From Strigamia acuminata (taxonomy: Eukaryota; Arthropoda; Chilopoda; Geophilomorpha; Linotaeniidae): a stretch of DNA of 64,000 bases. The notes below the pieces were generated by a model that was given only the letters and a program-made list of their open reading frames with translations, did not search any database and had not been told where the DNA came from. A program made the translations under genes and the position numbers. Shown here in pieces: positions 20,190 to 30,100 of the stretch; positions within the stretch are counted from its first letter, which is position 1, and each line of letters opens with the position of its first letter. The DNA lies in the NCBI GenBank assembly GCA_949358305.1, contig OX442315.1, positions 13,356,427 to 13,420,426 on the forward strand. Direction: 5' to 3'.

Positions 20190-21317
20190 TTCTATGGGCA
20201 TCCCATGCTGACTCTTAGCTTTTACTAAGCGTAATAAGGAAAGCAGATCTTGGGGTAGTGGATCTGCAGTCATACTGATGTTAAGGATGAAAATTCCTAC
20301 CTGGTTTACAAACTGGCATTGGTCCTGACCACCTCCCATTGTTACAATTTCGAATAATAAAATTATCATTGGATTCTGAGTGATTGACAGGAATCTCTCC
20401 AACGTACATCTCAAAACCAGGTTCAGTGCATTCGAATCTGAGTTCAGTTCCATGATCTAGCAGTTCAGGTCTAGCAGGTGGCAGCACTCCCTATAAAATT
20501 AATAGTTTTTTAAATTTTGTTTTAAAAGTGACAAAAGTAAAAGTAAAAGTAAAATTATCTTACTTCCCATGGTGTGTGATTTTTATTTATTTTTCCATTT
20601 TTTAAGCTTATTACTTCGACATAACAAGGCTCTAAAAATACCATAATAACAATTGCAAAAATAAATATAATGTATAAATAAATAAATAAATAAATAAATA
20701 AAAATTTTTACCCGTTAGAATATTATGTGGCCTTTCATAATATCCAAATTGTTTGTCTTTCTTTTCTGTGTAATCCATTTCTGGATCTTCTGAGGGGATT
20801 AGCTGATTGCCAATATTGCACTTCCAAACCACTCCTTTTTTTGCCATTTCGGGAAAATCCGGTTCGCATTTAAGCAGCACGTCTTCTTTATCTGCTGTTG
20901 GTTCAACGTCGCATACAATCTGACGCAAGTCTTCTCTTCTTAGTTTCAAACTCAGCTCCAAGTTGAGTGTTTTTAACTGTATCCACTAGATGGTATAAAA
21001 TTTCATTAGAGTACGTTCAATTTCAAACAGAAAAGTAAAATTCTTTTTTTGCGGAGTAAGACACTTGCATGAATTGTTGATAATTCAGATTATGATAAGT
21101 TAAATAATTCATTTGACTTTGAATGGACCCAATGAGAATCTGCATGTCAGAGATTCAAATCTTTAAATTTTTGGGATTTGGTGTGGGATTTAGAGGATTT
21201 GGATGGGATTCATGTGATTTAATGACTTTTTGCACCATCTGTCATAAGAAGAAATTTCGGAGCTAAAATCTAACGCTTGAGTGGGTACTGGGTAGTTAGT
21301 AATTTATTATTTCTTAC

Positions 21318-21386
21318 TATGTGGTTGTCTCCGTAATTTATTATTTCTTACCATGTGGTTGTCTTCGTAATCCATGACTCTAGGCA
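21318..21386. repeat. 34-bp direct duplication across a splice donor
   Basis: Two adjacent copies of a unit containing TTATTTCTTACCATGTGGTT cover the end of gene B exon 2 and its donor. One copy reads ATG|GTAAG and the other ATAGTAAG. The duplication offers two candidate donors. Confidence 0.75.
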
Positions 21387-21496
21387 ATATCTGATGAAAT
21401 CCATGATGAGGTGCGTGTTCTGTCACAATTGAAAATTAATTTGAAATTGGAGGTGCTATACCGTAACAAGTAAATATAAAAAACCAAGTTGTTGAA

Positions 21497-21863
21497 AAAG
21501 GCTTTTATATTGGTGTTCAAATCGCCGCCAGAGTGCGCTACTACCGCAGATTGTTTCGTGATTGCCGTGATTGTGCCAAAAAACCTTCAACAAAGTACTT
21601 TTTCTAAATAATATTAAAAAACAAAATATATGCGCAGATAGGAATTTTTGTTTTTACCAGGTTTAGCCTGGTTTCAGAATTTTTAGAATCGTTTTTAGTA
21701 TCGAAAACATCAAAATTCTTATCGGCGAACATTTTGGCATCCATTAAAGGGCACGGATTCCGGCAGGTGGCGCTGCGGTTCTAAAAAGTTACTTTACGGG
21801 TCACGTCACCGGACGTTGAACCACACATACAAACGTTTAAGTCAAGTTAAATAAAAGCCTTTA
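21497..21863. mobile_element. Putative TIR element in gene B intron 1
   Basis: AAAGGCTTTTAT at the left end pairs with ATAAAAGCCTTT at the right end. No coding content. It lies where gene A carries exons 2-8, so it may mark the deletion of that block. Confidence 0.45.
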
Positions 21864-22027
21864 AAAATGACTAGGGGTAGACAAATACAGGGCGTCCGGT
21901 TGACATGGCTTTGAAATTTTTACTTTGGAGTATTAAAAGTACAATTTTGTATCAGCTTTAAAAAAATTCGTTTTTGGGAGGGCACTTTTGAATTTAAATA
22001 TTCTTAATATATTTAAAAAGTACTTAC

Positions 22028-22106
22028 CTTGGGTCTTTACCGTAGTAATGAGTAAAGTAAAAAGAAATAGAATGAGGAATAAGAAAATAGGGTGTTGTGG
22101 AACCAT
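22028..22106 (-). CDS. Gene B exon 1: signal peptide
   Basis: ATG exon encoding MVPQHPIFLFLILFLF and then a short polar end, with donor G|GTAAGT in phase 1. Same length and phase as the gene A first exon, differing mainly at hydrophobic positions. Confidence 0.82.
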
Positions 22107-22250
22107 ATTGCCGACTAGTGGTCAGTTATTCGCTATGGTGATAAAGGTTGTTCGGTCCAGGCAAAGTCAGCGAGTAATTGGATCTTCTTGCAGATGAGAA
22201 GACAATTAGGATGGTCAAGGTCAAATTTCATGCCATTCGTTGATGAAATA
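22107..22250 (-). promoter_or_regulatory. Conserved 5' flank of sushi gene B
   Basis: Matches the gene A flank in the same order of blocks (TTTATCACCA, GACTTTGCCTG, GGCATGAAATTTGA). The match ends just before the start of the segmental duplication at 22256. Confidence 0.55.
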
Positions 22251-22489
22251 TTATCCTTATTACGTCTTGGAGTGCCTGGACTTGTTCGAGTCAGCTTAAT
22301 CTCGAATGCAATCTCGCCTCATCTTACTTAGATGGAGCAAAATGATGCGTTATTTAAATTTAATTAAACGAAAGCAAAAGTATGGTGGCCCTGATGCGCC
22401 ACCTAAAAATTGAAAATTGAATTCATATATTAGTGGCCCTGAGCCACCACTAGAAAAATGAAATTTTAATTCGAAGTTTCAATTTTTAA

Positions 22490-22640
22490 TTTTCAAAATT
22501 TAAATTGGAAAACTTAAAATAAAAATGAAAAATTGAAAAACTAAAAATAAAAATGAAAAATTGAACAACTAAAAATAAAAATTAAAAATTAAAAAACTAA
22601 AAATAAAAATGAAAAATTGAAAAACGAAAAATAAAATTGT
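22490..22640. repeat. A-rich 27-bp minisatellite
   Basis: Tandem AAAACTAAAAATAAAAATGA repeats plus AAAATTG. Copy 2 (59425-59600) has about one more unit. Confidence 0.8.
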
Positions 22641-22971
22641 TTTGGTCGTGTTATTGTTTCTTTCCAAATCGAATACATCAATCGAATCAACACTTGAAGA
22701 ACACATTGTAATAGTTGCAGTAACTGCTTCTAGAGGGCGCTGCATTAAAATGTGTTTGGATGTGAATATATGAGTGGTGTTAATTATGGATTAAATCTCG
22801 TTTAATGATATTTTTGGCTAGTTTTTGCAGATATAATATTTTTATTATAATTTTTAGGCTTTGTCTTCACCTTTGACGGCATGGGAGGGATTGATATTTT
22901 ATTCAGGTTTAAAAAATTAGTGGTAAATTGAGGTTTTTGAATTTCTGTTGTTGAAATAGGTTTTATTTGGA

Positions 22972-25900
22972 TTAAGTATTTATTACTACATGTATTGGTC
23001 TTGGTTTTCGATTGCAGGCTGCGAGTCGTTGAAATAATGCTAGAAGTGTGCTGCATGGCAGGTGTTGATATCTTCTTATTATTTCCCTTAAATGGTAAGC
23101 CGTCTGAAAAAAAAACACCTTTTAATTTTACATTCTGATTTGCACTTTTAGATTTACAGAAGAAATAAATTAAACATAAAGTAAAAGACAAATTAACATT
23201 AACGTTGCGTTTAATCGAATTTCTCCATGTTTTGGAAATAAGGTTTTTCTTTGTGGGTATTTTTTATGGGTAGGTTCATTAATTCCATTCATCCATTGCT
23301 TACTTTTTCAGCCACTTCATAGGGCGGTTGAGCGTGATTGAAGGTTAATGGTGTACCAACATAAGTCCTAAATAACAACAAACAAAAAAGTAGAAACTTA
23401 TGAAGCAATTTTTTACAAAAAAATATTGCGAGTACCTTAGTTTGACTGGAAATCCACCATAAAATGTTACATTTAATTTATTGTTTAGCACTACAGAAAA
23501 GAGTTTTAAATTTGGATATACTCAGAAAAGAATTCAAAATATGAGAACAAACACTCAACTTTTCAAAGGCCAGGTGAATTGCAGAGCTTGTTGATGGTTG
23601 CAAGTGAATACAGGTACAATTGGCTGAACAGAAAAGAATGTCATGATAATATTTAAATTTAATAAAGAGAGGAACTCACTACTTTTGCTGTCAATGCAAT
23701 TATGGCAAAACCAATTTTCTTTCCCCAATTTACTTCGTATGGTTCTAAATTCTTATTGTCACTCCCACCTGGCACTATACATAGATCATTTCCTTCATTC
23801 AGTAGCTGTACGCATTCAGTCCATGATGTTCGTGATATATGAAGCATTTCCGAGATTTTTTTCCATCCTTTTAGTAATTAAATTACAAATATATGATCAA
23901 TAATTTAGGAGGAAAATGTTTACTGTAAGGTGACCAAATGTATTGCATTTATAAGTCTGTCTTATCTAGGACGATCAGTACAGGACTTCACATCCATCGT
24001 TTTTTTTAAATCTAACATCTAACATCTAACATCTAACATGCTTATGTTGTCGAGCATTGTTACAACTTTTTGCGGGCAAATGGCGGACAGCGTCACAAAT
24101 TAGCATAATTTGAAGATGGAGTGCGGACACTCCACCACATTTACAGTTTTGGCAGCGTTATAACTATAGTTCAATTTTATTTAACGCTTGATTTAAAAAT
24201 GATGTCTGAAAATCGTTTATTGTTTATTATTTTTAAATCAAACGTTAAATAAAATTGAACTACATTAGTATACTCTGGCCATGTGTAAGTTTGGCTTAAA
24301 TCCGAGCCTCATAACTCACTCTGTGCTGCCACCAGGAAAAATAGTTCAGAGTTTATTGCTTGCTTCTTCCAGAAATCTTAGAACGTTCGCTTACTATTTT
24401 CAGTAGATCGGTTGCAATCCTGGTGTTTGGATCTATTTTCTTGTATCATTACACCAGAGAAAAGGCTCGGATTTAGGCCAAACTTACACATGGCCAGAGT
24501 ATAGTTATAACGTTTGCCAAAAATGCAAATGCAGGATGTCAGTTGTCCGCCATTGGCCCGCAAAATAACGTCGTTTTGCACTGTTTCGGCTGGATGGCGC
24601 CATGAACACAAGACAGAATCGCATTACAGTCTAACAATTAAATTGTGCTAGATGTGAAGTCCTGTAGTTGATCGTCCTAGGTCTTATGAAAAATGTACTT
24701 GATGATTTTTTGGCCATAAACGATAATCCTTAACTTCTACAATGGAAGTTCAACCGTGAACCAAAGATAACATGGAGATGTATCCACTTGTTCAGAGCGT
24801 TTTGCTATCGATGGCGCCGTATAATACATAGCCGCACTGCATTCGGGATGACAACAATAAACAAACATGCTTAGTTGGCAAGCAATGCGTGACACGTGAT
24901 TACTGTTATCCAATCAACGTACAGATCAACGAATCAATAGGAAATATCACACGGATACGTGTCCATGTTATTCTTGATTCATGGTTGAACCCTGTGTACA
25001 TTTCTATGCATTTCTGTAAGTTTATTCAAATTTTAATAATAACCTTCAGAATATTATGGAAACTCAAATTACTGGCCCAAATTCCAACATAATTATTCAT
25101 CCGAGCTCTTTTAATTACACAAACACTTTTTACTGCCATGCCGATGTAAGCTGAAACTACTAAAAGTTGGTACTCTCATGGACAAAAAAACTTCCCTTCA
25201 GTTTAGATGTTTTAATTTTATCTACCAGGTGACATAAAAATCCATTGAAATTCAATGACATCAATCTTGACCCAGTCTCTCGTCTTGCCCTAACAACAGT
25301 ATTAAAAGATAGACCGGAAAATAATGATAGATAAACTTAAAACAGTTAAACTGAAGGGAAGTTTTTTTTGTCCATGACTATACAGTTGGGTAATACAGTA
25401 GAATTTTAGTTCGTTGAGCAGGTCACCCTAGATGGCGATAAAATACTTATCTTATCATATACTGGTATAACAATGACACCAACCTTGGAGCTTGCTTCCA
25501 CCAATTATGCATAAGTTCCTTGTTGGATATCTATTCTTGTAATTGATATAAAAATATAAAATATTGATGATGCTTGATTCATGATGGAACACATAAATAC
25601 AAGGAGTTGTTGGTATTTGTTTGGTTAATCGTATGACTTCATGACCTAACATAATAAACAAAAACAGGCGCATTCTTATACTACGTTTACATGCACCGAA
25701 TGTTTTGAGTAGTGAATAATTTGAGTGTTGAAAAAATCAAATTGTTGTGTTTACATGCAGAAAATAATTCGTGATCACTTTCGGTTTTTGACCAATGGGG
25801 AAGTGCCGGAAGCGATGCGCGCATGCGCAATAAAAATAGTTTGAGTTCACTCGTATTAAACAACCTTCTGCGAGGGATTATTCACTACTCGAATAATCCT

Positions 25901-26417
25901 TGTCATCCTTGTTTACATGACAGTTGTGCACACGGAATATTTCATCTCACTCGAAATATTCCGTGCATGTAACATGTAAAATTTTACATTTAGACAAACA
26001 AGTTTAAATGACTGTATGAAAGTGCCTAGTGCACTTATTTCCATTTCATTTGATTGCATACCATGCCAAAATGTTGCCACACAATCCAACCATCTGCAAA
26101 CAACGTTCAAAGCCTTTTCTCTTTCTATCCTTGAATGCCCAGCGCGATATGCCCTAATCTTAAATACAAACAGTATGCTCGTAGTGATGAGGAAAAATAA
26201 AATGTGGAAAATAACTCCAAATACATGTGTCTGCATAAGAATAAAATGTAAAATAAAATTTAATTGTGTGATATGTGTATGAAATACGTACGAGAATTAA
26301 GTAGCTCACAAACGTGATAAAAGACCAGTTACACAAGTGAAACACGTAATCCGGAAAATAGGATTCACTTAACACGTGAGATTTTCCGATAACGATGGTT
26401 AATCTTTCACCAACCAT
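22972..26417 (-). CDS. tmem68-like: Gene C: TMEM68-like acyltransferase-family protein (8 exons, 319 aa)
   Basis: Exons: 26417-26292, 26230-26062, 25645-25484, 23867-23680, 23623-23560, 23490-23436, 23367-23304, 23103-22972; phases all agree and the sum is 960 nt. TMEM68 (DIESL) is an endoplasmic-reticulum glycerolipid acyltransferase of about 320-330 residues. Order here: N-terminal hydrophobic segments, FWHGHEV, the motif-I region FHHESSIIN, CIVPGGSDN, WGKKIGFA, PIVPVFTCN, FYGGFPVKLRTYVGTPL, and a C-terminal helix RRYQHLP. The family His/Asp motif aligns as His...Asn, so the acidic residue is missing, while the Pro-Gly-Gly motif is intact. Catalysis is therefore doubtful. Two donors are weak (GTTGGT after exon 3, GTTGAG after exon 5). 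ATG at 26417 is the first in-frame start and sits right after a possible acceptor (CAAG). Confidence 0.83.
23966..24680. mobile_element. 715-bp TIR element in gene C intron 3, hAT-like target duplication
   Basis: The ends CTAGGACGATCA(G)TACAGGACTTC and GAAGTCCTGTAGTTGATCGTCCTAG are inverted repeats of about 30 bp. GTCTTAT flanks both sides exactly (23959-23965, 24681-24687), or 8 bp with one mismatch. An inner hairpin (24168-24263, TTTATTTAACG/CGTTAAATAAA) may be a second, nested element. No transposase. Confidence 0.8.
24005..24040. repeat. TAACATC microsatellite
   Basis: Four tandem copies of the 7-mer CTAACAT; also in copy 2. Confidence 0.85.
24690..25170. other. Gene C intron 3, remainder
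   Basis: No exon is supported here; the open frames seen are short and lack splice signals. Confidence 0.4.
25177..25376. mobile_element. 200-bp TIR element (family 10)
   Basis: CATGGACAAAAAAACTTCCC and GGGAAGTTTTTTTTGTCCATG form a TIR of about 29 bp extending into TTCAGTTTA. The second copy is at 62127-62326. Confidence 0.85.
25680..25973. mobile_element. MITE family 1 copy in gene C intron 2
   Basis: Inverted relative to the copy at 1290-1589. Ends TACTACGTTTACATGCACCG on the left; the right TIR is cut at GTGCATGTAACATG. Confidence 0.8.
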
Positions 26418-27184
26418 CTTGAATTTGTAAATGGAATTTCAGTGAATTCAGTATATAGACACACAAGTGGAGTTTAAGCTACAGGTTTTATGCAGCATTT
26501 GGGAACAATTTTGCACAGCTGTTCTATGGCTATAAAATTGGTTTCAATGGGTCAACTTAGATGAAAAAGTTAGTGGAGAAACATTTTGAAATTAGAATAA
26601 CAATCATTCGAACAATGAATCGAAGAACAGTTCATTAAACAATTAAAATATCAATTAATAACAATTAAAATAATCAGTTCAATTGTTGAATGAAGCGATT
26701 TAAGTGGTGATAAATGGAAGTAAATTTACTTGAAACATCTGTTAATTATGTGTTATCTTTTAAATTTCGATGCCTAGCTTGTTTCTAATGAATTGCAACA
26801 CATACTACCCGCATCCAATTGTGTGCTTTCGAGACAAAGCAACCAATAAACAGAGCAAACATGAGTTTTACATTTATATGTGCGTAAAACTTTATTTCGT
26901 AAATGGAAATAACATTTTATAATAAAAAAATCAAAATTATATCAACTTAAATGGTCATAACAATGACAAAAATAAATAAAAATCAAAACTACTTCTCCTA
27001 GTGGTAGTATTCAGTCTGGAGTTAGGAGTAATGAGGATCGGCCAATGGGAGAAGGGACCTCTTTTGAGTCGAACATGAGTATAGTACTGCATTTCCTTGT
27101 GTCTTTAAAATTTTAAGTTGTTTAAAAATAACACTTATTGCTATCACATAAAATATAAATTGTGTACAGTTTTTCTCATGTATT
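26418..27184. other. Between genes D and C: gene D 3' untranslated region and gene C 5' flank
   Basis: No exon. The part near 26866-27090 is the presumed gene D 3' region and contains AATAAA (minus strand, about 26890). A closely similar 220-bp segment recurs in gene D intron 2 and in every array unit (29570-29790 and equivalents). Confidence 0.6.
26888..26895 (-). terminator. Candidate poly(A) signal of gene D
   Basis: AAATAAAG about 290 bp past the gene D stop codon. The same hexamer is kept in the copies inside the array units. Confidence 0.4.
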
Positions 27185-30100
27185 TCAAACCACTTGTACA
27201 GCATCTTTGACCAATTTTGGAACACCATTAGGAATATTTACATGATTAGAAATATCATTTTCTATCTCTGTCTGTTGGGTTTGGCTGTTTTCTTGATCAG
27301 ATTGCGGATTTACAAATTCAGAAAACACTTCTTGCAGTGTCCAATCTGCTGTGAACACTGTGTCTTCTGCTTCTAGCGTTGGATTATTAGTCAGTTCAGG
27401 AAATCCTTCTTTCTTGCATTGGACTGTGAAAGAAGTTTGCTGCTCTTCTTTATGTTTCATCCAAAGTCTATCGACGAGGGCATCGAATCTATTTCCTGGA
27501 AGATTTTGATGTTTGTCTATAAGTTTTTGAATTTCCATTGCTATCTGAAAAATTTAATAACACACTTTTGTTTTAGTTGAAACAATTGTTGTTGGATTTT
27601 TGATTGACTGATATACTTTGTTAGCTAATTCTTTTGTAGATTCAGCTTCATCGTACATTATGGGCTCTCCGATGTAAGTTCTGAATAAGAAATTGGAAGT
27701 TATTTAGCACTGCTTGCATTTTTAGATTTACAAAAATAATAAATAAACAAGTGGATTCATTGCCTATGCAAATTCATGAATCTAAAAATGAAAGCTGTGT
27801 TGCAATTAAAAACGATTTATATTGTACTCACATCAGTCTAACAGGTAATCCCCCTGCTACAATGGGATATCTTTTTCCTGTTGCAAATTCTGAGAGAAAC
27901 CAAAACAAAATAAACATTTATTGTGATTACTGTATTTTATCGATTAAGAGCTGCGGCTCTTATTCAAAACTGCCATTTTTGTCAGCAATTACAATTTCGG
28001 TTTTTCGTTTGTTACATTTGTTTAATGTAACAAACGAAGTCTGAACGTCACGAACGATGTGTACGTTCATCGTTAGTGAGGTTAAATACGGAAACAACAC
28101 CGTACTTTTGCAAAAATACAGTATTCTTGATGCCTCAGCCGCGGCTACTATTCAAGGACGGCTACAATTCGAAGGCTACTCTTAATCGGTAAAATACGGT
28201 ATATTTGTTACCATGTTACCCCACTGTAAACCGCATGCCGTTGGTCATGGGTTTACCAGGATTTTGGAATTTCAGTCAAACAGTTTATACCGGTATAAGA
28301 GGCCGGATGAATAATTCAGCTTATCTTGAATTTTGGGCTTGAAATTTCTGTTTTCTTAATTTTCAGCAGATTATTACTAAAATCTGGGTAAATTTATAGA
28401 ATTTAGGCCAATTTCCCACATTTTGGACATCTAAAAATGCTTTTTCATATTAAAAAAAATTCGCACTTGCTTACACCAGCGTACCAGTAAAAATGGAGTT
28501 TATCGGCATGCCGATAAAACCTACACCGGCATGCTGCTTAAAGTGGGGTAATACGATACTAAAGCATACTTTTTAAAAACCAAGGAGTCGAAAATGCTTC
28601 TTCAATGTTTTTGGTGAAGACCGGAATAATAGGCTGAAAGGAAAAAAAAATGGTAGTTATTGAAAATTTTATTCGAGGTTGAATCCGGTTATAGTCATTT
28701 TAGCGACGATCATTTTACCGATTTTTACCAAAAAAGTCCCATTTTAGCGAACATGTCATTTTAGCGACACACAAACCTAGGTTTTAGCGACAAGCCGGCC
28801 CAAAAAAGTGGTTGTCATCAAAAAAGCAGTAAGGTTAGGTTCGCGGGGGGTCAAGAGGGGGCCCAGCCCCCCCTTGTTAGCCCTTCTTAGGAATTAAACC
28901 TAGGTTTTTGTGTCGCTAAAATGACATGTTCGCTAAAATGGTGTGTCGCTAAAATGAAATCGCTAAAATGATGGAGATCCGCTGAATCTGCTTACGACTT
29001 TGGCAGCTTTGGCTATTGCAGCTAAACCGATTTTTCCATTCCAATTGACGCGGTATTTGTCTGTTAAATCTTTGGTATTCATGTCTTCTTCAAGGGGAAG
29101 TAGAATATCATGCCCGTTAAATAAGTTATGTACACAGTTTTTTCTAGTCATGGGCACAAAATTCATTCTTTTGTTGAAACGTTTCCAACCTGTCATTTTG
29201 TATTGTTTTTTGTGAGTTAAAACGAAAATAGATCTTCGATATCGTCTCCACAAATGGCTAGTGAAATATAAAATGTCGATTGGCAATGGTCCTTGATAAA
29301 ATACAAATATGGCAGCCGAGTTCTGTGGCAAATTTCTTTTCCCAATCACTTTGTAACCTTAAGAAGATTTTTAAAAATATTATAATGATTAATGGATACA
29401 GTAAATGTGTTCAAATTGGTTGAAAAAATTTTGCTTAGAGAAGCCAACATCAAGGAAGTGTTTTTAGTTGAGATTGAGTGACGTGCGACAGGAAGTGTGT
29501 AAAGTGTCATAAATTATGCTAATATCTCTTTTGTCCAATTGATTTTATACGTGTGCCCATCAAAAAACTAGAATTTTACATTTATATGTGCATAAAACTT
29601 TATTTCATAAATGGAAATAACATTTTATAAAAAAAAAAATCAAAATTATATTAACTTAAATAGTCATAACAATCACAAAAATAAATAAAAATCCAAACTA
29701 CTTTTCCTAGTGGTAGTTAGTAGTAATGAGGCTCGACCAATGGGATTTATGACTTTTGAGTCGAACAAGAGTATAATTATACACATCATTTCATCAAAAA
29801 TATTACAAATCACTTTATGAACTTTCAAAGACACCAGCGGGAGTAGTCATGCTTTGTGCTGGTTTTACCTTCTCATTGTTCACCACTGTGAACAGACAGC
29901 AGCCTCCATGAGCTAATAAGTGGGTCAAATCATAAAATCGACTAAAAAAATCGACGAAAACATAGACTAAAAACTCAATACCCTTGGGTGTTGATTACTC
30001 GTATCTGAACAGGGGTGTTTGATTTTTTTGTTGATTTTTTATTCGATGTTTTAGTCGATGTTTTTAGTTTCACTCGAATTTTTAGTCAATCTCATAGATT

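Larger units (their letters stand above)
16418..22106 (-). pseudogene. Sushi gene B: shortened, frameshifted paralogue of gene A
   Basis: Exons in transcript order: 22106-22028 (signal peptide), 21419-21352, 20976-20712, 20631-20564, 20490-20301, 19357-19167, 19098-18913, 18042-17809, 17754-17584, 17500-17357, 16641-16418. Each has a counterpart in gene A; exons 2-8 of A (WAP-like module and CCP1-5) have none. Three defects: (i) exon 19357-19167 is 191 nt against 192 in A, a one-base loss in the G run before the conserved Trp, giving TAA at the exon end after about 286 residues; (ii) the AG acceptor of the exon after 18913 is lost, and the nearest in-phase AG lies 13 nt downstream; (iii) the third exon replaces the last CCP cysteine with Tyr. 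Many exons remain open, so decay is recent, or a short secreted form is still made. A base error in the sequence would also explain (i). Confidence 0.7.
22256..27051. repeat. Segmental duplication, copy 1 (matches 59187-64000)
   Basis: Nearly identical to 59187-64000 over about 4.8 kb, same orientation. Differences are an extra A-rich tandem unit, a 10-nt deletion in copy 2 and scattered substitutions, concentrated at 22970-23120. The window ends before copy 2 does. Confidence 0.95.

Noticed and set aside
22802-23191. 129-codon minus-strand frame over gene C exon 8
   Set aside because: It is in a different frame from the homologous reading TAYHLREIIRRYQHLP and crosses the exon 8 acceptor, so it is a shadow.
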